Shown here in pieces: positions 8,684 to 18,600 of a stretch of 64,000 nucleotides of DNA. Position 1 is the first letter of the stretch, and every line of letters begins with the position of its first letter. Under the pieces are notes generated by a model, which made no database searches, was not told the DNA's origin, and saw nothing but the letters and a program-made list of their open reading frames with translations. Position numbers and translations under genes: made by a program. This DNA is from Pseudomonas psychrophila HA-4 (GTDB lineage: Bacteria; Pseudomonadota; Gammaproteobacteria; Pseudomonadales; Pseudomonadaceae): contig NZ_ALJC01000114.1 in the NCBI RefSeq assembly GCF_000282975.1, positions 49,736-113,735 of the forward strand, in the 5' to 3' direction.

Positions 8684-9622
8684 TCAGGCCAGCGCCACGC
8701 GAGCAGCAGCGAAGGCATCTGGGGTATTCAAATTGTGCGTCGTTACGCCATCAGCGCAACGCTTGCTGATGCCAACCAGGACTTTGCCCGGACCGCACTC
8801 AACCAACTCAACCGGACCATTGCTCGCCAGGTACTGTATCGACTCAACCCAACGCACAGGCTTGTACAACTGCTCAAGCAGATCGCGCTTGAGCGTAGAC
8901 AGATCTGCGGCAACACCAGCGCTGACGTTTTGCACCAGCGGGATTTGCGGCGCTTGCCAGTCGATTGCTTCGATGGACTCAGCAAAACGCTCAGCCGCAG
9001 GGCGCATCAGTTCGCAGTGCGACGGGACGCTCACCGGCAACGGCAAGGCACGCTTGGCGCCACGCGCCTTGCAGTTTTCCATGGCGCGCTCAACCGCGGC
9101 CTTGGCACCGGCGATCACAACTTGGCCTGGCGAGTTGAAGTTCACGGCGCTGACCACTTCGCCCTGAGCCGATTCGGCGCAGGCTGCTAGCACATCAGCA
9201 TCGTCCAACCCCAGAATCGCAGCCATGGCGCCCTGCCCGGCCGGCACGGCTTCTTGCATCAAGCGGCCACGGCGCTCAACCAGCTTCACGGCATCTGCCA
9301 AACTCAGGCAGCCAGCCGCAACCAGCGCGCTGTACTCACCCAAACTATGGCCCGCAACGAAGTCAGGACGCTTACCACCCTGAGCCAGCCACAGACGCCA
9401 CAGGGCAATCGAGGCGGTCAGAATGGCCGGCTGAGTAATATCGGTTTGGTTGAGCTGTTCTGCAGGGCCGTCCTGGGTCAATGCCCACAGGTCGTACCCT
9501 AAAGCGTCAGACGCCTCTTTAAATGTTTCCAGGGCCAGCGGATGTTCCGCGCCCAGCTCGGCCAGCATGCCGAGGGACTGCGAACCTTGCCCTGGAAAGA
9601 CGAATGCGAGGGATGTAGACAT
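8684..9622 (-). CDS. fabD: Malonyl-CoA:ACP transacylase
   Basis: 312 aa from ATG at 9622, the start giving the family N-terminus MSTSLAFVFPGQGSQ. The nucleophile elbow GHSLGEYSAL contains the active Ser; the catalytic His is in SVPSHCELM. It loads malonyl groups onto ACP for FabF and FabB. Part of the plsX-fabD-fabG leftward operon; 126 nt lie between the plsX stop and this start, with no further gene. Confidence 0.97.
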   Translation of the reverse strand: MSTSLAFVFPGQGSQSLGMLAELGAEHPLALETFKEASDALGYDLWALTQDGPAEQLNQTDITQPAILTASIALWRLWLAQGGKRPDFVAGHSLGEYSALVAAGCLSLADAVKLVERRGRLMQEAVPAGQGAMAAILGLDDADVLAACAESAQGEVVSAVNFNSPGQVVIAGAKAAVERAMENCKARGAKRALPLPVSVPSHCELMRPAAERFAESIEAIDWQAPQIPLVQNVSAGVAADLSTLKRDLLEQLYKPVRWVESIQYLASNGPVELVECGPGKVLVGISKRCADGVTTHNLNTPDAFAAARVALA

Positions 9623-9748
9623 GTAACAAGCCCCTAATAATCTTGTCGTCGGTGAATTGACGTCGCGCACTGGCGGACGCAAGAAACTGACAGTTGGATG
9701 GCAGATTGGACTGAGCGGTCACATTTAAGCACTCGTCCGACAAATCGC

Positions 9749-10759
9749 CTACGGTAACAACCCTTCAAGGCGTCCATGTAACCGCTTTGGCAGGTCTTCA
9801 TGGATTTCAATCAATGCGCGCTCTATCGCACTTTGAAAGCCCTGAGCACCTGCCGAACCGTGACTCTTAATAACAATGCCCTGCAACCCCAAAAAGCTTG
9901 CCCCGTTGTGCCGCGCAGGCGCCAACTCAGCCTGCAGGCGTCGCATCAGCGGCAACGCCAACGCACCAACCAACCTACTGAACAGCGTGCGCTTGAACAC
10001 CGCTTCGAGGCGACTGGAAATCATCGTCGCCAAGCCTTCGCTGGATTTGAGCAAGATATTGCCAACAAATCCGTCACACACCACGACGTCCGCCTCGCCT
10101 CGATAAACACCATCACCCTCGACAAAGCCTATGTAGTTCAGCCCGGATGCAGCCTGCAACAAGACCGCCGCCTCCTTAACCTGCTGATTACCTTTAACGT
10201 CTTCAGTACCAATATTGAGCAGGGCGACCCGAGGACGAGGAACGCCCAACGCCTGCGCCGCCACCGAGCCCATGACTGCGAACTGAAACAGTTGTTCGGC
10301 CGTGCAATCGACATTGGCGCCCAAGTCCAGCACCTGACAATAGCCGGCCTGTGTTGGAACAGCGGCCACCATCGCTGGACGATCAATACCCGGCAAGGTT
10401 TTAAGCACATGCCGCGACAACGCCATCAGCGCACCGGTATTGCCGGAACTCACACACGCCTGGACCTTGCCATCACGCAACAACTCCAACGCCACTCTCA
10501 TCGAGGAATCAGGCTTGCCGCGCAAGGCGTGCGAAGGCCGTTCACTCATAGAGATGACTTCAGAGGCTGGGGTAATGGTCAGGCGCGAGCGATCCACAGC
10601 CGTATGGCTACTGATCAAGTCTTCAAGCAATGAGGGTTGACCGACGAGGGTCAGATGCAGCGAGGGCGTAGCAGAAAGGCAAGCAATGCAAGCCTGAACA
10701 ATGCTGCGGGGACCGAAGTCCCCGCCCATTGCGTCGATCGCGATGACCTGAGCGGACAA
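9749..10759 (-). CDS. plsX: Phosphate acyltransferase PlsX
   Basis: 336 aa. The signature AIDAMGGDFGP is at the N-terminus, with SSGNTGALMA, NIGTEDVKGN and the C-terminal SHGSAGAQGF segment typical of PlsX. It makes acyl-phosphate from acyl-ACP for phospholipid synthesis. The start appears to be a TTG at 10759, 4 nt after rpmF; that start gives the usual MSAxxIAIDAMGGD N-terminus. Being next to rpmF and yceD is the conserved arrangement. Confidence 0.95.
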   Translation of the reverse strand: MSAQVIAIDAMGGDFGPRSIVQACIACLSATPSLHLTLVGQPSLLEDLISSHTAVDRSRLTITPASEVISMSERPSHALRGKPDSSMRVALELLRDGKVQACVSSGNTGALMALSRHVLKTLPGIDRPAMVAAVPTQAGYCQVLDLGANVDCTAEQLFQFAVMGSVAAQALGVPRPRVALLNIGTEDVKGNQQVKEAAVLLQAASGLNYIGFVEGDGVYRGEADVVVCDGFVGNILLKSSEGLATMISSRLEAVFKRTLFSRLVGALALPLMRRLQAELAPARHNGASFLGLQGIVIKSHGSAGAQGFQSAIERALIEIHEDLPKRLHGRLEGLLP

Positions 10760-10763
10760 GTGA

Positions 10764-10946
10764 TTACTCGTCAGCGCCCTTGTCGATCACTTTACGGCCA
10801 CGGTATACGCCTTCTGGCGATACGTGGTGACGCAGGTGAATTTCACCGGTGGTTTTTTCTACAGACAGAGTGCTAGCCGAAAGAGCATCGTGCGAACGAC
10901 GCATGTCACGGGCAGAGCGGGATTTTTTGTTCTGCTGAACAGCCAT
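10764..10946 (-). CDS. rpmF: 50S ribosomal protein L32
   Basis: 60 aa, basic, starting MAVQQNKKSRSARDMRRSHDAL, the standard L32 N-terminus. This version has no zinc-binding Cys residues, as in other Pseudomonas L32. It lies between yceD and plsX in one operon. Confidence 0.97.
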   Translation of the reverse strand: MAVQQNKKSRSARDMRRSHDALSASTLSVEKTTGEIHLRHHVSPEGVYRGRKVIDKGADE

Positions 10947-10959
10947 AATTGATTAACTC

Positions 10960-11487
10960 CTAAACGTTTGGGTCACGCTTTAACTGCGCCAATACACTGA
11001 ACGGGTTGGACCGCGTTACCTCGTCCTCGCCTGGTTCGGGCTCATCGAGACCCGCCGGCTGCTGGCATTCTTCCGGATGATGAGCAGGCACAATGGGCAA
11101 GGCGAGCAGAAGCTCCTCCTCGATCAGTGACTGCAGATCCAAAGGATCTTCGCCCAGTTCCAGCACGTCATAACCTTTCGGTAACGACTGGGTATTCGCA
11201 CCCTCTTTCACCACAGCATAACTGCACTCGCTGTGGATCGGCAGGGTGACCAGCTCAAGACAACGCTGGCAAACCATCTTGACCTCGACGTCGATGGAGC
11301 TGTGTATTACCACAGATCTTCGCTCGTCGCGCTCAAAAACAAATTTAGCCTGGACCACACCGACATTGTCGGAAAGCGGGTCGCAGAGTCTCTCCAAATC
11401 AGCCAGCAGCACTTCACCTTGAAGGGTAGTGCCACGATCAGCTAATTTGCGCGGGTCAACGTGAGGTGGAATCGGGTCATTCAACAT
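10960..11487 (-). CDS. yceD: YceD (DUF177) family protein
   Basis: 175 aa with the DUF177 core: a CQRCLE motif in the middle and the YDVLELGEDPLDLQSLIEEELLLALP stretch. The family is found upstream of rpmF in many bacteria and is linked to 23S rRNA accumulation (best known for the plant homologue). The start overlaps nothing; the 105 nt up to maf, which points the other way, hold the divergent promoters. Confidence 0.93.
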   Translation of the reverse strand: MLNDPIPPHVDPRKLADRGTTLQGEVLLADLERLCDPLSDNVGVVQAKFVFERDERRSVVIHSSIDVEVKMVCQRCLELVTLPIHSECSYAVVKEGANTQSLPKGYDVLELGEDPLDLQSLIEEELLLALPIVPAHHPEECQQPAGLDEPEPGEDEVTRSNPFSVLAQLKRDPNV

Positions 11488-11592
11488 AGGCGCAGCATTC
11501 TAGGGACGACCCCCTCGCGTGTCAAAGGAAATTGTACCTGTGCGACAACCGATACTCTCGCTAGAATTCCCGGCCGCCTACAGGAGTCGCGC

Positions 11593-12171
11593 ATGCTACC
11601 TCTATTACTCGCTTCAAGCTCGGTTTATCGCCGCGAACTGCTGTCGCGCCTGCGACTGACTTTCAGCTGCAGTTCACCCGACATCGACGAGAGCCACCGC
11701 CTTGGCGAGCCCGCTCACGAGCTGGTTAAACGCCTATCCCTGGAAAAAGCCCAGGCACTTGCCACAAGCCATCCCGCGCACCTGATCATCGGTTCCGACC
11801 AGGTCGCTGTACTCAACGACCAGATCATCGGTAAGCCCCACACCTTCGACAAGGCCCGCCAGCAACTGCTGAACGCCAGCGGCGCCAGTGTGACCTTCCT
11901 TACCGGCCTGACCCTACTCAACAGCCAGAACGGCCAGTACCAGACCGACTGCGTACCCTTTACCGTTCACATGCGCACACTCACCTCAGAACAGATCGAA
12001 CGCTACCTGCACGCAGAAGAGCCCTACGACTGCGCAGGCAGCTTTAAAGCAGAAGGTTTGGGCGTGAGCCTGTTCCAGCGCACCGAAGGCGATGACGCTA
12101 CCAGCCTCGTGGGTTTGCCACTGATACGCCTGGTCGACATGCTGCTGGCCCAAGGCGTTGATATTCCGTGA
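11593..12171 (+). CDS. maf: Maf/YceF-type nucleotide pyrophosphatase
   Basis: 192 aa from ATG at 11593, 6 nt after a GGAG-like Shine-Dalgarno; the longer frame to 11461 is the yceD promoter region. The N-terminal LLLASSSVYRRELLSRL is the Maf substrate-binding signature, with GSDQVAVL (catalytic Asp) and IGKPHTFDKA following. Maf proteins hydrolyse non-canonical nucleotides; the YceF subgroup prefers 7-methyl-GTP, which is the likely assignment by synteny with yceD/rpmF. Confidence 0.93.
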   Translation: MLPLLLASSSVYRRELLSRLRLTFSCSSPDIDESHRLGEPAHELVKRLSLEKAQALATSHPAHLIIGSDQVAVLNDQIIGKPHTFDKARQQLLNASGASVTFLTGLTLLNSQNGQYQTDCVPFTVHMRTLTSEQIERYLHAEEPYDCAGSFKAEGLGVSLFQRTEGDDATSLVGLPLIRLVDMLLAQGVDIP

Positions 12172-12233
12172 CCCGCATCACTGGCGCCACACCTCGGCGA
12201 CAGCCCTCAGCAGCAAAACGGACAGTACACGCG

Positions 12234-12266
12234 TAAAAAAACCGGCAACCACATGAGCGCCGGTTT
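12234..12266 (-). terminator. Intrinsic terminator of sppA
   Basis: An 8-bp stem AAACCGGC (12239-12246) / GCCGGTTT (12259-12266) is followed on the minus strand by seven T residues (12241-12235). It lies downstream of the sppA stop; the + strand has only a weak T-tract for maf. Confidence 0.85.
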
Positions 12267-12317
12267 AATTAAGAAGCCAATACCGCGGATCAAGACCTGT
12301 TAGCCATGACCGCATAC

Positions 12318-13307
12318 TCAGCGCAGTGTCGGCCCCTGAAAACCCATCCACATGGCCAATTGCTCTGCCACGCTGGCGCCCAGTTTTTTCGAGAAGCGGT
12401 CGAAAGTTGATTCTTGCACCGTAAAGTCAACCAGCTCTTTTTCGCCGATCACGTCACGCGCAACCGAACTGGCACTGCCTAGACCATCGATCAAGCCCAA
12501 CGGCAGCGCTTGCTGACCGGTCCAGACCAGCCCCGAGAACAACTCAGGATGTTCTTTGTCTTTCAAGCGATCTCCGCGACCTTGCTTGACACTGGCAATG
12601 AACTGTTCGTGCGTAGTGTTCAGCACACCCTGCCAGAACTTGGTTTCATCCGGCTTTTCAGGTTCAAACGGATCAAGAAAGGCCTTGTGCTCACCCGACG
12701 TGTAAGCTCGACGCTCAACACCCAGTTTTTCCATCGTACCGACGAAGCCAAAGCCGGCCGCCGTCACACCAATCGAACCCACAAGACTCGCCTTGTCGGC
12801 GTAAATCTGATCGGCTGCACTGGCAATGTAATACGCACCAGAAGCCCCCAGATCGGAAATCACGGCATATACCTTGATTTCAGGGTGCAAGCCACGCAAA
12901 CGACGAATTTCGTCGTAGACATAGCCCGACTGCACCGGACTGCCGCCAGGGCTGTTGATGCGCAGCACTACGCCCTTAACCTTGGGGTCTTCAAACGCAG
13001 CCTGCAAACTGGTGACCAGATTGTCAGCACTGGCGGCTTCTTTATCAGCAATCACGCCTCGCACATCAATCAATGCGGTATAGCCCGTGCCCTTGGTTGC
13101 AGTGCGTTCCATATCCAGAAACGGCGTAAACACAAGCAACACCACAATCAGATACAAGAACGTCAGTGACTTGAAGAAAATACCCCAGCGACGCGCACGA
13201 CGCTGTTCCTGCACACCCGCCAACAAGGTTTTTTCCAACAACTTCCAGCTCTTATCATCACCGACTGTCGACTCAGCCTCCGCAGGCGCCTTCCATTGAT
13301 CAACCAT
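12318..13307 (-). CDS. sppA: Signal peptide peptidase SppA, 36K type
   Basis: About 329 aa from ATG at 13307 (GGGG 6 nt upstream; a second ATG at 13322 is possible). An N-terminal transmembrane helix lies at about residues 45-65 (FLYLIVVLLVFTPFL). The S49 peptidase domain follows with INSPGGSPVQSG, the catalytic Ser region GASGAYYIASAAD and the GSIGV motif. It degrades cleaved signal peptides in the membrane. It lies 20 nt downstream of the HAD gene in a leftward operon with rluC. Confidence 0.93.
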   Translation of the reverse strand: MVDQWKAPAEAESTVGDDKSWKLLEKTLLAGVQEQRRARRWGIFFKSLTFLYLIVVLLVFTPFLDMERTATKGTGYTALIDVRGVIADKEAASADNLVTSLQAAFEDPKVKGVVLRINSPGGSPVQSGYVYDEIRRLRGLHPEIKVYAVISDLGASGAYYIASAADQIYADKASLVGSIGVTAAGFGFVGTMEKLGVERRAYTSGEHKAFLDPFEPEKPDETKFWQGVLNTTHEQFIASVKQGRGDRLKDKEHPELFSGLVWTGQQALPLGLIDGLGSASSVARDVIGEKELVDFTVQESTFDRFSKKLGASVAEQLAMWMGFQGPTLR

Positions 13308-13327
13308 GCTCCACCCCAGCAAAAACG

Positions 13328-13990
13328 TTAATTAACCTGCCGACTCAGCCAGGCACGCAACTCAGGAAAACTATCAATAGCCAATCGCGGTTCAAACGTG
13401 AGCAAACGCTCAATAGGTTGAGCACCATAGCTCACAGCTACAGAGTCAATGCCCGCATTGCGCGCCATCAGCAAATCAAAGGAGGCATCCCCCACCATCA
13501 AGGCTTGCCGAGACGAGACGTCGCAATGCCCCAGAATTTGATTCAGCATCAAAGGGTCAGGCTTGCTGGCAGTTTCATCCGCCGCCCGCGTGACATCAAA
13601 GAAACACTCCCAGCCATGCGACTTGAGTACACGATCAAGCCCGCGGCGCGCCTTGCCCGTCGCAACAGCCAAGCGATAGCCATCAGCACGCAAAGCCTCA
13701 AGCGAATCAGCCACACCAGGAAACAACGGAGAAGGCTCGGCGTCCATCGAGATGTAGACATCGGCATAGTGCTGGCGAAAGGCAACCACCTCGGCCTCGG
13801 TCATATCGGGATAAAGCGTCAGGATGGCTTCAGGCAAGCCCAAACCAATAATCCCCTTGACTGCCCCTTCATCACGCTCAGGGCGTCTCGAGCGCTGCGC
13901 TGCAGCTTGCATCGCGGTAACAATCCGACCAACGGAATCAGCCAGCGTGCCATCCCAGTCAAAAATCAGCAGCTTGTACTCACTCAGCAC
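13328..13990 (-). CDS. HAD-family phosphatase (Gph-like)
   Basis: 220 aa HAD hydrolase with motif I FDWDGTLADS (nucleophile Asp), motif II VATGKARRG, and motif III/IV KPDPLMLNQ...MVGDASFD. The cap domain is of the small helical subclass seen in phosphoglycolate phosphatases. The gene overlaps rluC by 11 nt, the conserved Pseudomonas arrangement (PA2974-PA2975). The substrate cannot be inferred. Confidence 0.9.
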   Translation of the reverse strand: MLSEYKLLIFDWDGTLADSVGRIVTAMQAAAQRSRRPERDEGAVKGIIGLGLPEAILTLYPDMTEAEVVAFRQHYADVYISMDAEPSPLFPGVADSLEALRADGYRLAVATGKARRGLDRVLKSHGWECFFDVTRAADETASKPDPLMLNQILGHCDVSSRQALMVGDASFDLLMARNAGIDSVAVSYGAQPIERLLTFEPRLAIDSFPELRAWLSRQVN

Positions 13991-14936
13991 TCAGGCGCTC
14001 CACCGTTTTGGCCCACATGTCATCTACCGGCGCCTGTAGCTTCAGCTCGCCGCCATCCGGCAACGGCACCGTCAGCATGTAGGCATGCAAAAACAAGCGT
14101 TTGCCACCCAAATCGCGGATTTCTTTAGAGAAGCCTTCGTCGCCGTATTTGGTATCACCGGCAATACAATGACCCGCATGCAACGTGTGCACACGAATCT
14201 GGTGAGTCCGACCGGTAATCGGCTTGGCTTCGATCATGGTGGCAAAATCGCCGAAGCGACGCAGCACCTTGAACACCGTCACCGACTCCTTGCCCTCTTC
14301 GTTCACCTCAACCATGCGTTCGCCCGAACGCAGATTGCTCTTCATCAGCGGCGCACGCACTTGCTTGATCGAGGTCGCCCAGTTGCCACGCACCAGCGCC
14401 ATGTAGCGTTTGTCGATACCGTCACCACGCAGCGCTTCATGCAGATGGCGCAGCATGCTGCGCTTTTTGGCAATCATCAGCAGACCAGAAGTGTCGCGAT
14501 CTAGGCGGTGTACCAGTTCCAACTCCTTGGCGTCGGGCCGCATCTGGCGGAAGGCCTCAATCACACCAAACGTCAGGCCGCTGCCGCCGTGCACGGCAAT
14601 ACCGGCAGGCTTGTTCAGTACAATCAGCGCCTTGTCTTCGTAGACAATCGCGGCTTCAAGTCGTTGCAATAAACCTTGTGCCACGGGTACCGGCTCATCA
14701 CGCTCAGGCACGCGAACCGGCGGCACGCGCACGATATCGCCCGCCTGTAGCTTGTACTCAGGCTTGATCCGCCCTTTGTTCACGCGCACTTCACCTTTAC
14801 GCAAAATGCGGTAAATCAAAGTCTTGGGAACACCCTTGAGCCGGGCAAGAAGGAAGTTGTCGATGCGTTGGCCGGCATATTCCGGCGTGACCTCAAGCAG
14901 CTGAACGCTGGGGGTCGGGGGGGTAGTCGTCGTCAT
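13980..14936 (-). CDS. rluC: 23S rRNA pseudouridine synthase RluC
   Basis: 318 aa. An N-terminal S4 RNA-binding domain (GQRIDNFLLARLKGVPKTLIYRILRKGEVRVN) is followed by the RluA-type catalytic domain with HRLDRDTSGLL (active Asp). RluC isomerises U955, U2504 and U2580 of 23S rRNA in E. coli. It is divergent from rne, the arrangement found in E. coli and Pseudomonas. Confidence 0.95.
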   Translation of the reverse strand: MTTTTPPTPSVQLLEVTPEYAGQRIDNFLLARLKGVPKTLIYRILRKGEVRVNKGRIKPEYKLQAGDIVRVPPVRVPERDEPVPVAQGLLQRLEAAIVYEDKALIVLNKPAGIAVHGGSGLTFGVIEAFRQMRPDAKELELVHRLDRDTSGLLMIAKKRSMLRHLHEALRGDGIDKRYMALVRGNWATSIKQVRAPLMKSNLRSGERMVEVNEEGKESVTVFKVLRRFGDFATMIEAKPITGRTHQIRVHTLHAGHCIAGDTKYGDEGFSKEIRDLGGKRLFLHAYMLTVPLPDGGELKLQAPVDDMWAKTVERLSAE

Positions 14937-15636
14937 GGCGCGGATGATAACAATTTTTTATGGAATTGAAGCACTTAATCATTGCTGCTATAGTCGCGAA
15001 CGCCGCCAAAAGCGGCCTGGACAGCGGATTAACGGTGAACAACCGGCCCTGACCAACGCTCTTCACGAGGACGCGAGGCCGTCCTACGGGGCTTTTGCTG
15101 CAAACGAAACACATGGAGTTGTAACAAGCGCAGGTGACATGAGGCCTGAAGCGAGCCTGGAAAGCAGAGTGAAAACTCGCCTTTTACGCCGATATTCACG
15201 GCCAGTTCACAAAGTGCAGTCAGCTCAAGGTATTTCGAGCGAATGCTTCGGAAACATCGCCTTTATTAGCCATGATGCGTGAACTCCCCTTTTGGAGAAC
15301 ACGGTAAATGCCAACCCGCTGCGGATTCTGCGCGCGGCAGCACCCGAATTATCAGGGATACGTGTAGGGTGGAGATGCACAACCGTCGGACTGTGTAGCA
15401 ATAGGCTTTATCAAGACGCTTCATCTCGTCCACAGCCGCTGGTTGATTCCTCCTCCTGACTGAGTGCTTATTAAGTCACCACAGCAAGCAGGAAGCGTAA
15501 GTCGCGACTTCGCCCCCATTGGTCGAACTCGCTGGACACTGGAGTGGCCAACTACTCCTGACGCACCTGACACCGACCATGAGAAGTCGTGTGTGCCGAA
15601 CGCCGTTTCCGGTAGCCCGGAAACCGACGGTACAAC
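14937..15636 (+). promoter_or_regulatory. Divergent rluC/rne promoter region and long rne leader
   Basis: About 700 nt without a credible gene separates the divergent rluC and rne starts. A long rne 5'-UTR is known in E. coli, where RNase E cleaves it to control its own level; this leader is long enough for the same feedback. I did not resolve individual hairpins or a start site. The small frames in it do not look like genes. Confidence 0.6.
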
Positions 15637-18600
15637 ATGAAAAGAATGCTGATTAACGCAACTCAACCTGAAGAGTTGCGCGTTGCACTGGTAGATGGCC
15701 AACGCCTCTACGACCTGGACATTGAGTCGGGTGCACGCGAGCAGAAGAAAGCCAACATCTACAAAGGCCGTATTACTCGCATAGAACCAAGCCTTGAGGC
15801 TGCCTTTGTCGATTTCGGCTCTGAGCGCCACGGCTTTCTGCCCCTCAAGGAAATCTCCCGCGAATACTTCAAGAAAGCGCCTGAAGGTCGTGTAAACATC
15901 AAGGACGTCCTGAGCGAAGGCCAGGAAGTTATCGTGCAAGTCGAGAAAGAAGAACGTGGCAACAAGGGCGCAGCCCTGACCACGTTTATCAGCCTCGCTG
16001 GCCGTTACTTGGTCCTGATGCCAAACAACCCGCGTGCTGGCGGTATCTCCCGTCGTATCGAAGGTGAAGAACGCAACGAACTGCGCGAAGCCTTAAACGG
16101 CCTGATCGCCCCTGCTGACATGGGCTTGATCGTACGCACTGCCGGCCTGGGTCGCAGCAGCGAAGAAATGCAGTGGGACCTCGACTACCTGCTGCAACTG
16201 TGGACCGCCATTAAAGAAGCCTCGCTGGATCGCTCCGCGCCATTCTTGATCTACCAAGAAAGCAACGTGATCATTCGCGCTATCCGCGATTACCTGCGCC
16301 AGGACATCGGCGAAGTGCTGATCGACAGCGTAGAAGCCCAGGACGAAGCCCTGACCTTCATCCGTCAGGTAATGCCGCAGTACGCCAGCAAAATCAAACT
16401 CTACGAAGACAGCGTTCCGCTGTTCAATCGTTTCCAGATCGAAAGCCAGATCGAGACCGCCTTCCAGCGCGTCGTTGAACTGCCTTCCGGTGGCTCCATC
16501 GTTATCGACCCAACCGAAGCCCTGGTGTCCATCGACATCAACTCGGCGCGCGCCACTAAAGGCAGCGATATCGAAGAAACAGCCCTGCAAACCAACCTTG
16601 AAGCGGCTGAAGAAATCGCCCGTCAGTTGCGTCTGCGCGACATCGGCGGCCTGATCGTCATCGACTTCATCGACATGACCCCTGCCAAAAATCAGCGCGC
16701 CGTGGAAGAAAAAGTCCGCGAATGCCTAGAAGCCGACCGTGCCCGCGTACAAGTTGGCCGTATCTCGCGCTTTGGTCTGCTGGAAATGTCCCGTCAGCGC
16801 CTGCGTCCATCGCTGGGCGAAAGCAGCGGCATTGTCTGCCCACGCTGCAACGGCACCGGCATCATCCGTGACGTCGAATCGCTGTCGCTGGCAATCTTGC
16901 GTCTGATCGAAGAAGAAGCCCTGAAAGACCGTACTGCCGAAGTACGCGCCCAGGTGCCAATCCCGGTTGCCGCGTTCCTGCTCAACGAAAAACGCAACTC
17001 GATCACTAAGATCGAACTGCGCACTCGCGCACGCATCGTCATTCTGCCGAACGATCACCTCGAAACACCGCACTTCGAAGTTCAGCGTCTGCGTGATGAC
17101 AGCCCGGAAGCTCACACTAATCAGTCCAGCTACGAAATCGCCGCTGCTGCTGCTGAAGTAGAAGAAGTCCAGCCTGCCGCAGCGACCCGCACGCTGGTTC
17201 GCCAAGAGGCCGCAGTTAAAACTGCACCTGCCCGCACGTCGGCTCCGGTGCCTACCGAAGTTGCCGCTCCGGTTGCCGCTCCGGCCCCGACTGTTTCCGA
17301 GCCTAGCCTGTTCAAAGGCCTGGTGAAGTCGCTGGTTAGCCTGTTCGCCAGCAAAGAAGAGCCAGCCGCCCCAGCCGTGGTTGAAAAACCAGTGGCTACC
17401 GAGCGCCCAGCCCGAAACGAAGAGCGTCGCAACGGCCGTCAGCAAAGCCGTAATCGCAACGGTCGCCGCGACGAAGAGCGCAAGCCGCGTGAAGAACGTG
17501 CACCACGCGAAGAGCGCGCACCTCGTGAAGAGCGTGCACCACGCGAGGTCCGCGAGCCACGCGAAGAAGCACCAGCAGTTGCAGCCGTTCGCGAAGAGCG
17601 CGCACCTCGTCCACCGCGTGAAGAACGTGCCCCACGTGCCCCGCGTGAAGACCGCAAGCCACGCGGCGAAGGTCGTGAAGAGCGCGTACGCGAATTGCGC
17701 GAGCCTCTGGATGCCGTCCCTGCCGTTGCCGCTGCCGCCGCAGTTGTGACCGAAGAAGAACGTCCAGCTCGTGCGCCGCGTGAAGAGCGTCAGCCTCGCG
17801 CCCCACGTGAAGAACGTGCGCCACGCGAAACCCAAGCGGCTGCCACCGCTGAAGACGAAGAAGCACTGTCGACCGATGAGCAATCGCAGGACGATACACA
17901 GGACAGCGCCGAAGGCGATCGTCCACGTCGCCGCTCCCGTGGCCAGCGTCGCCGTAGCAACCGTCGTGAACGCCAACGCGATGCCAATGGCAACGTGATT
18001 GAAGGTTCGGAAGAGAACAGCGAAGAAGCCAACGCCGAGAACGCTGCTGCCGCACCTCAAGTCGCTGCCGAGCACGTCGCTGAACAACAAGCCGTTCACA
18101 CCCAGGCCATCAGCGCTCCTGCTGAAGCCCAAGCCAACGAGCAAGCTGAGCGGGCCACCCAAGCCATTCAGGAATCGGCACCCGCCGAAACCGTGGCAGC
18201 GGTAGAAGCGCAAACCACTGAAGTGGCCATCGTGCCAACCCCAGCGGTTGAAGCGCCGGTTGTCGAGACGACAGTGGTTGAAGCACCGGTTGTTGAAGCA
18301 ACTACTCCGGTTGAAGCGATCAAGGCACCAGAAGTTGAAGTGCCAGCAGTGCAGGCTGAACCTGAAGTCAAGGCAGCTGCCGAACCTGCTCCGGTTGTCG
18401 AAACACCGGTCATTGCCGCGCCAGAGCCTGTGATTGAGGCCGTTGTCGAAGCCCCGGCAGTAGAAGCGCCACGCGAAGAAGCGCCGGTGATCGAAACGCC
18501 AGTCGTTGAGAAAGCGCCTGAGCACGTCAAGGAAGCCCGTGTTGTCCGCGAGCCAATTGCCGAACCCGCCATTATCGAGGCCGTTCCAGCGCCAGTCGCT

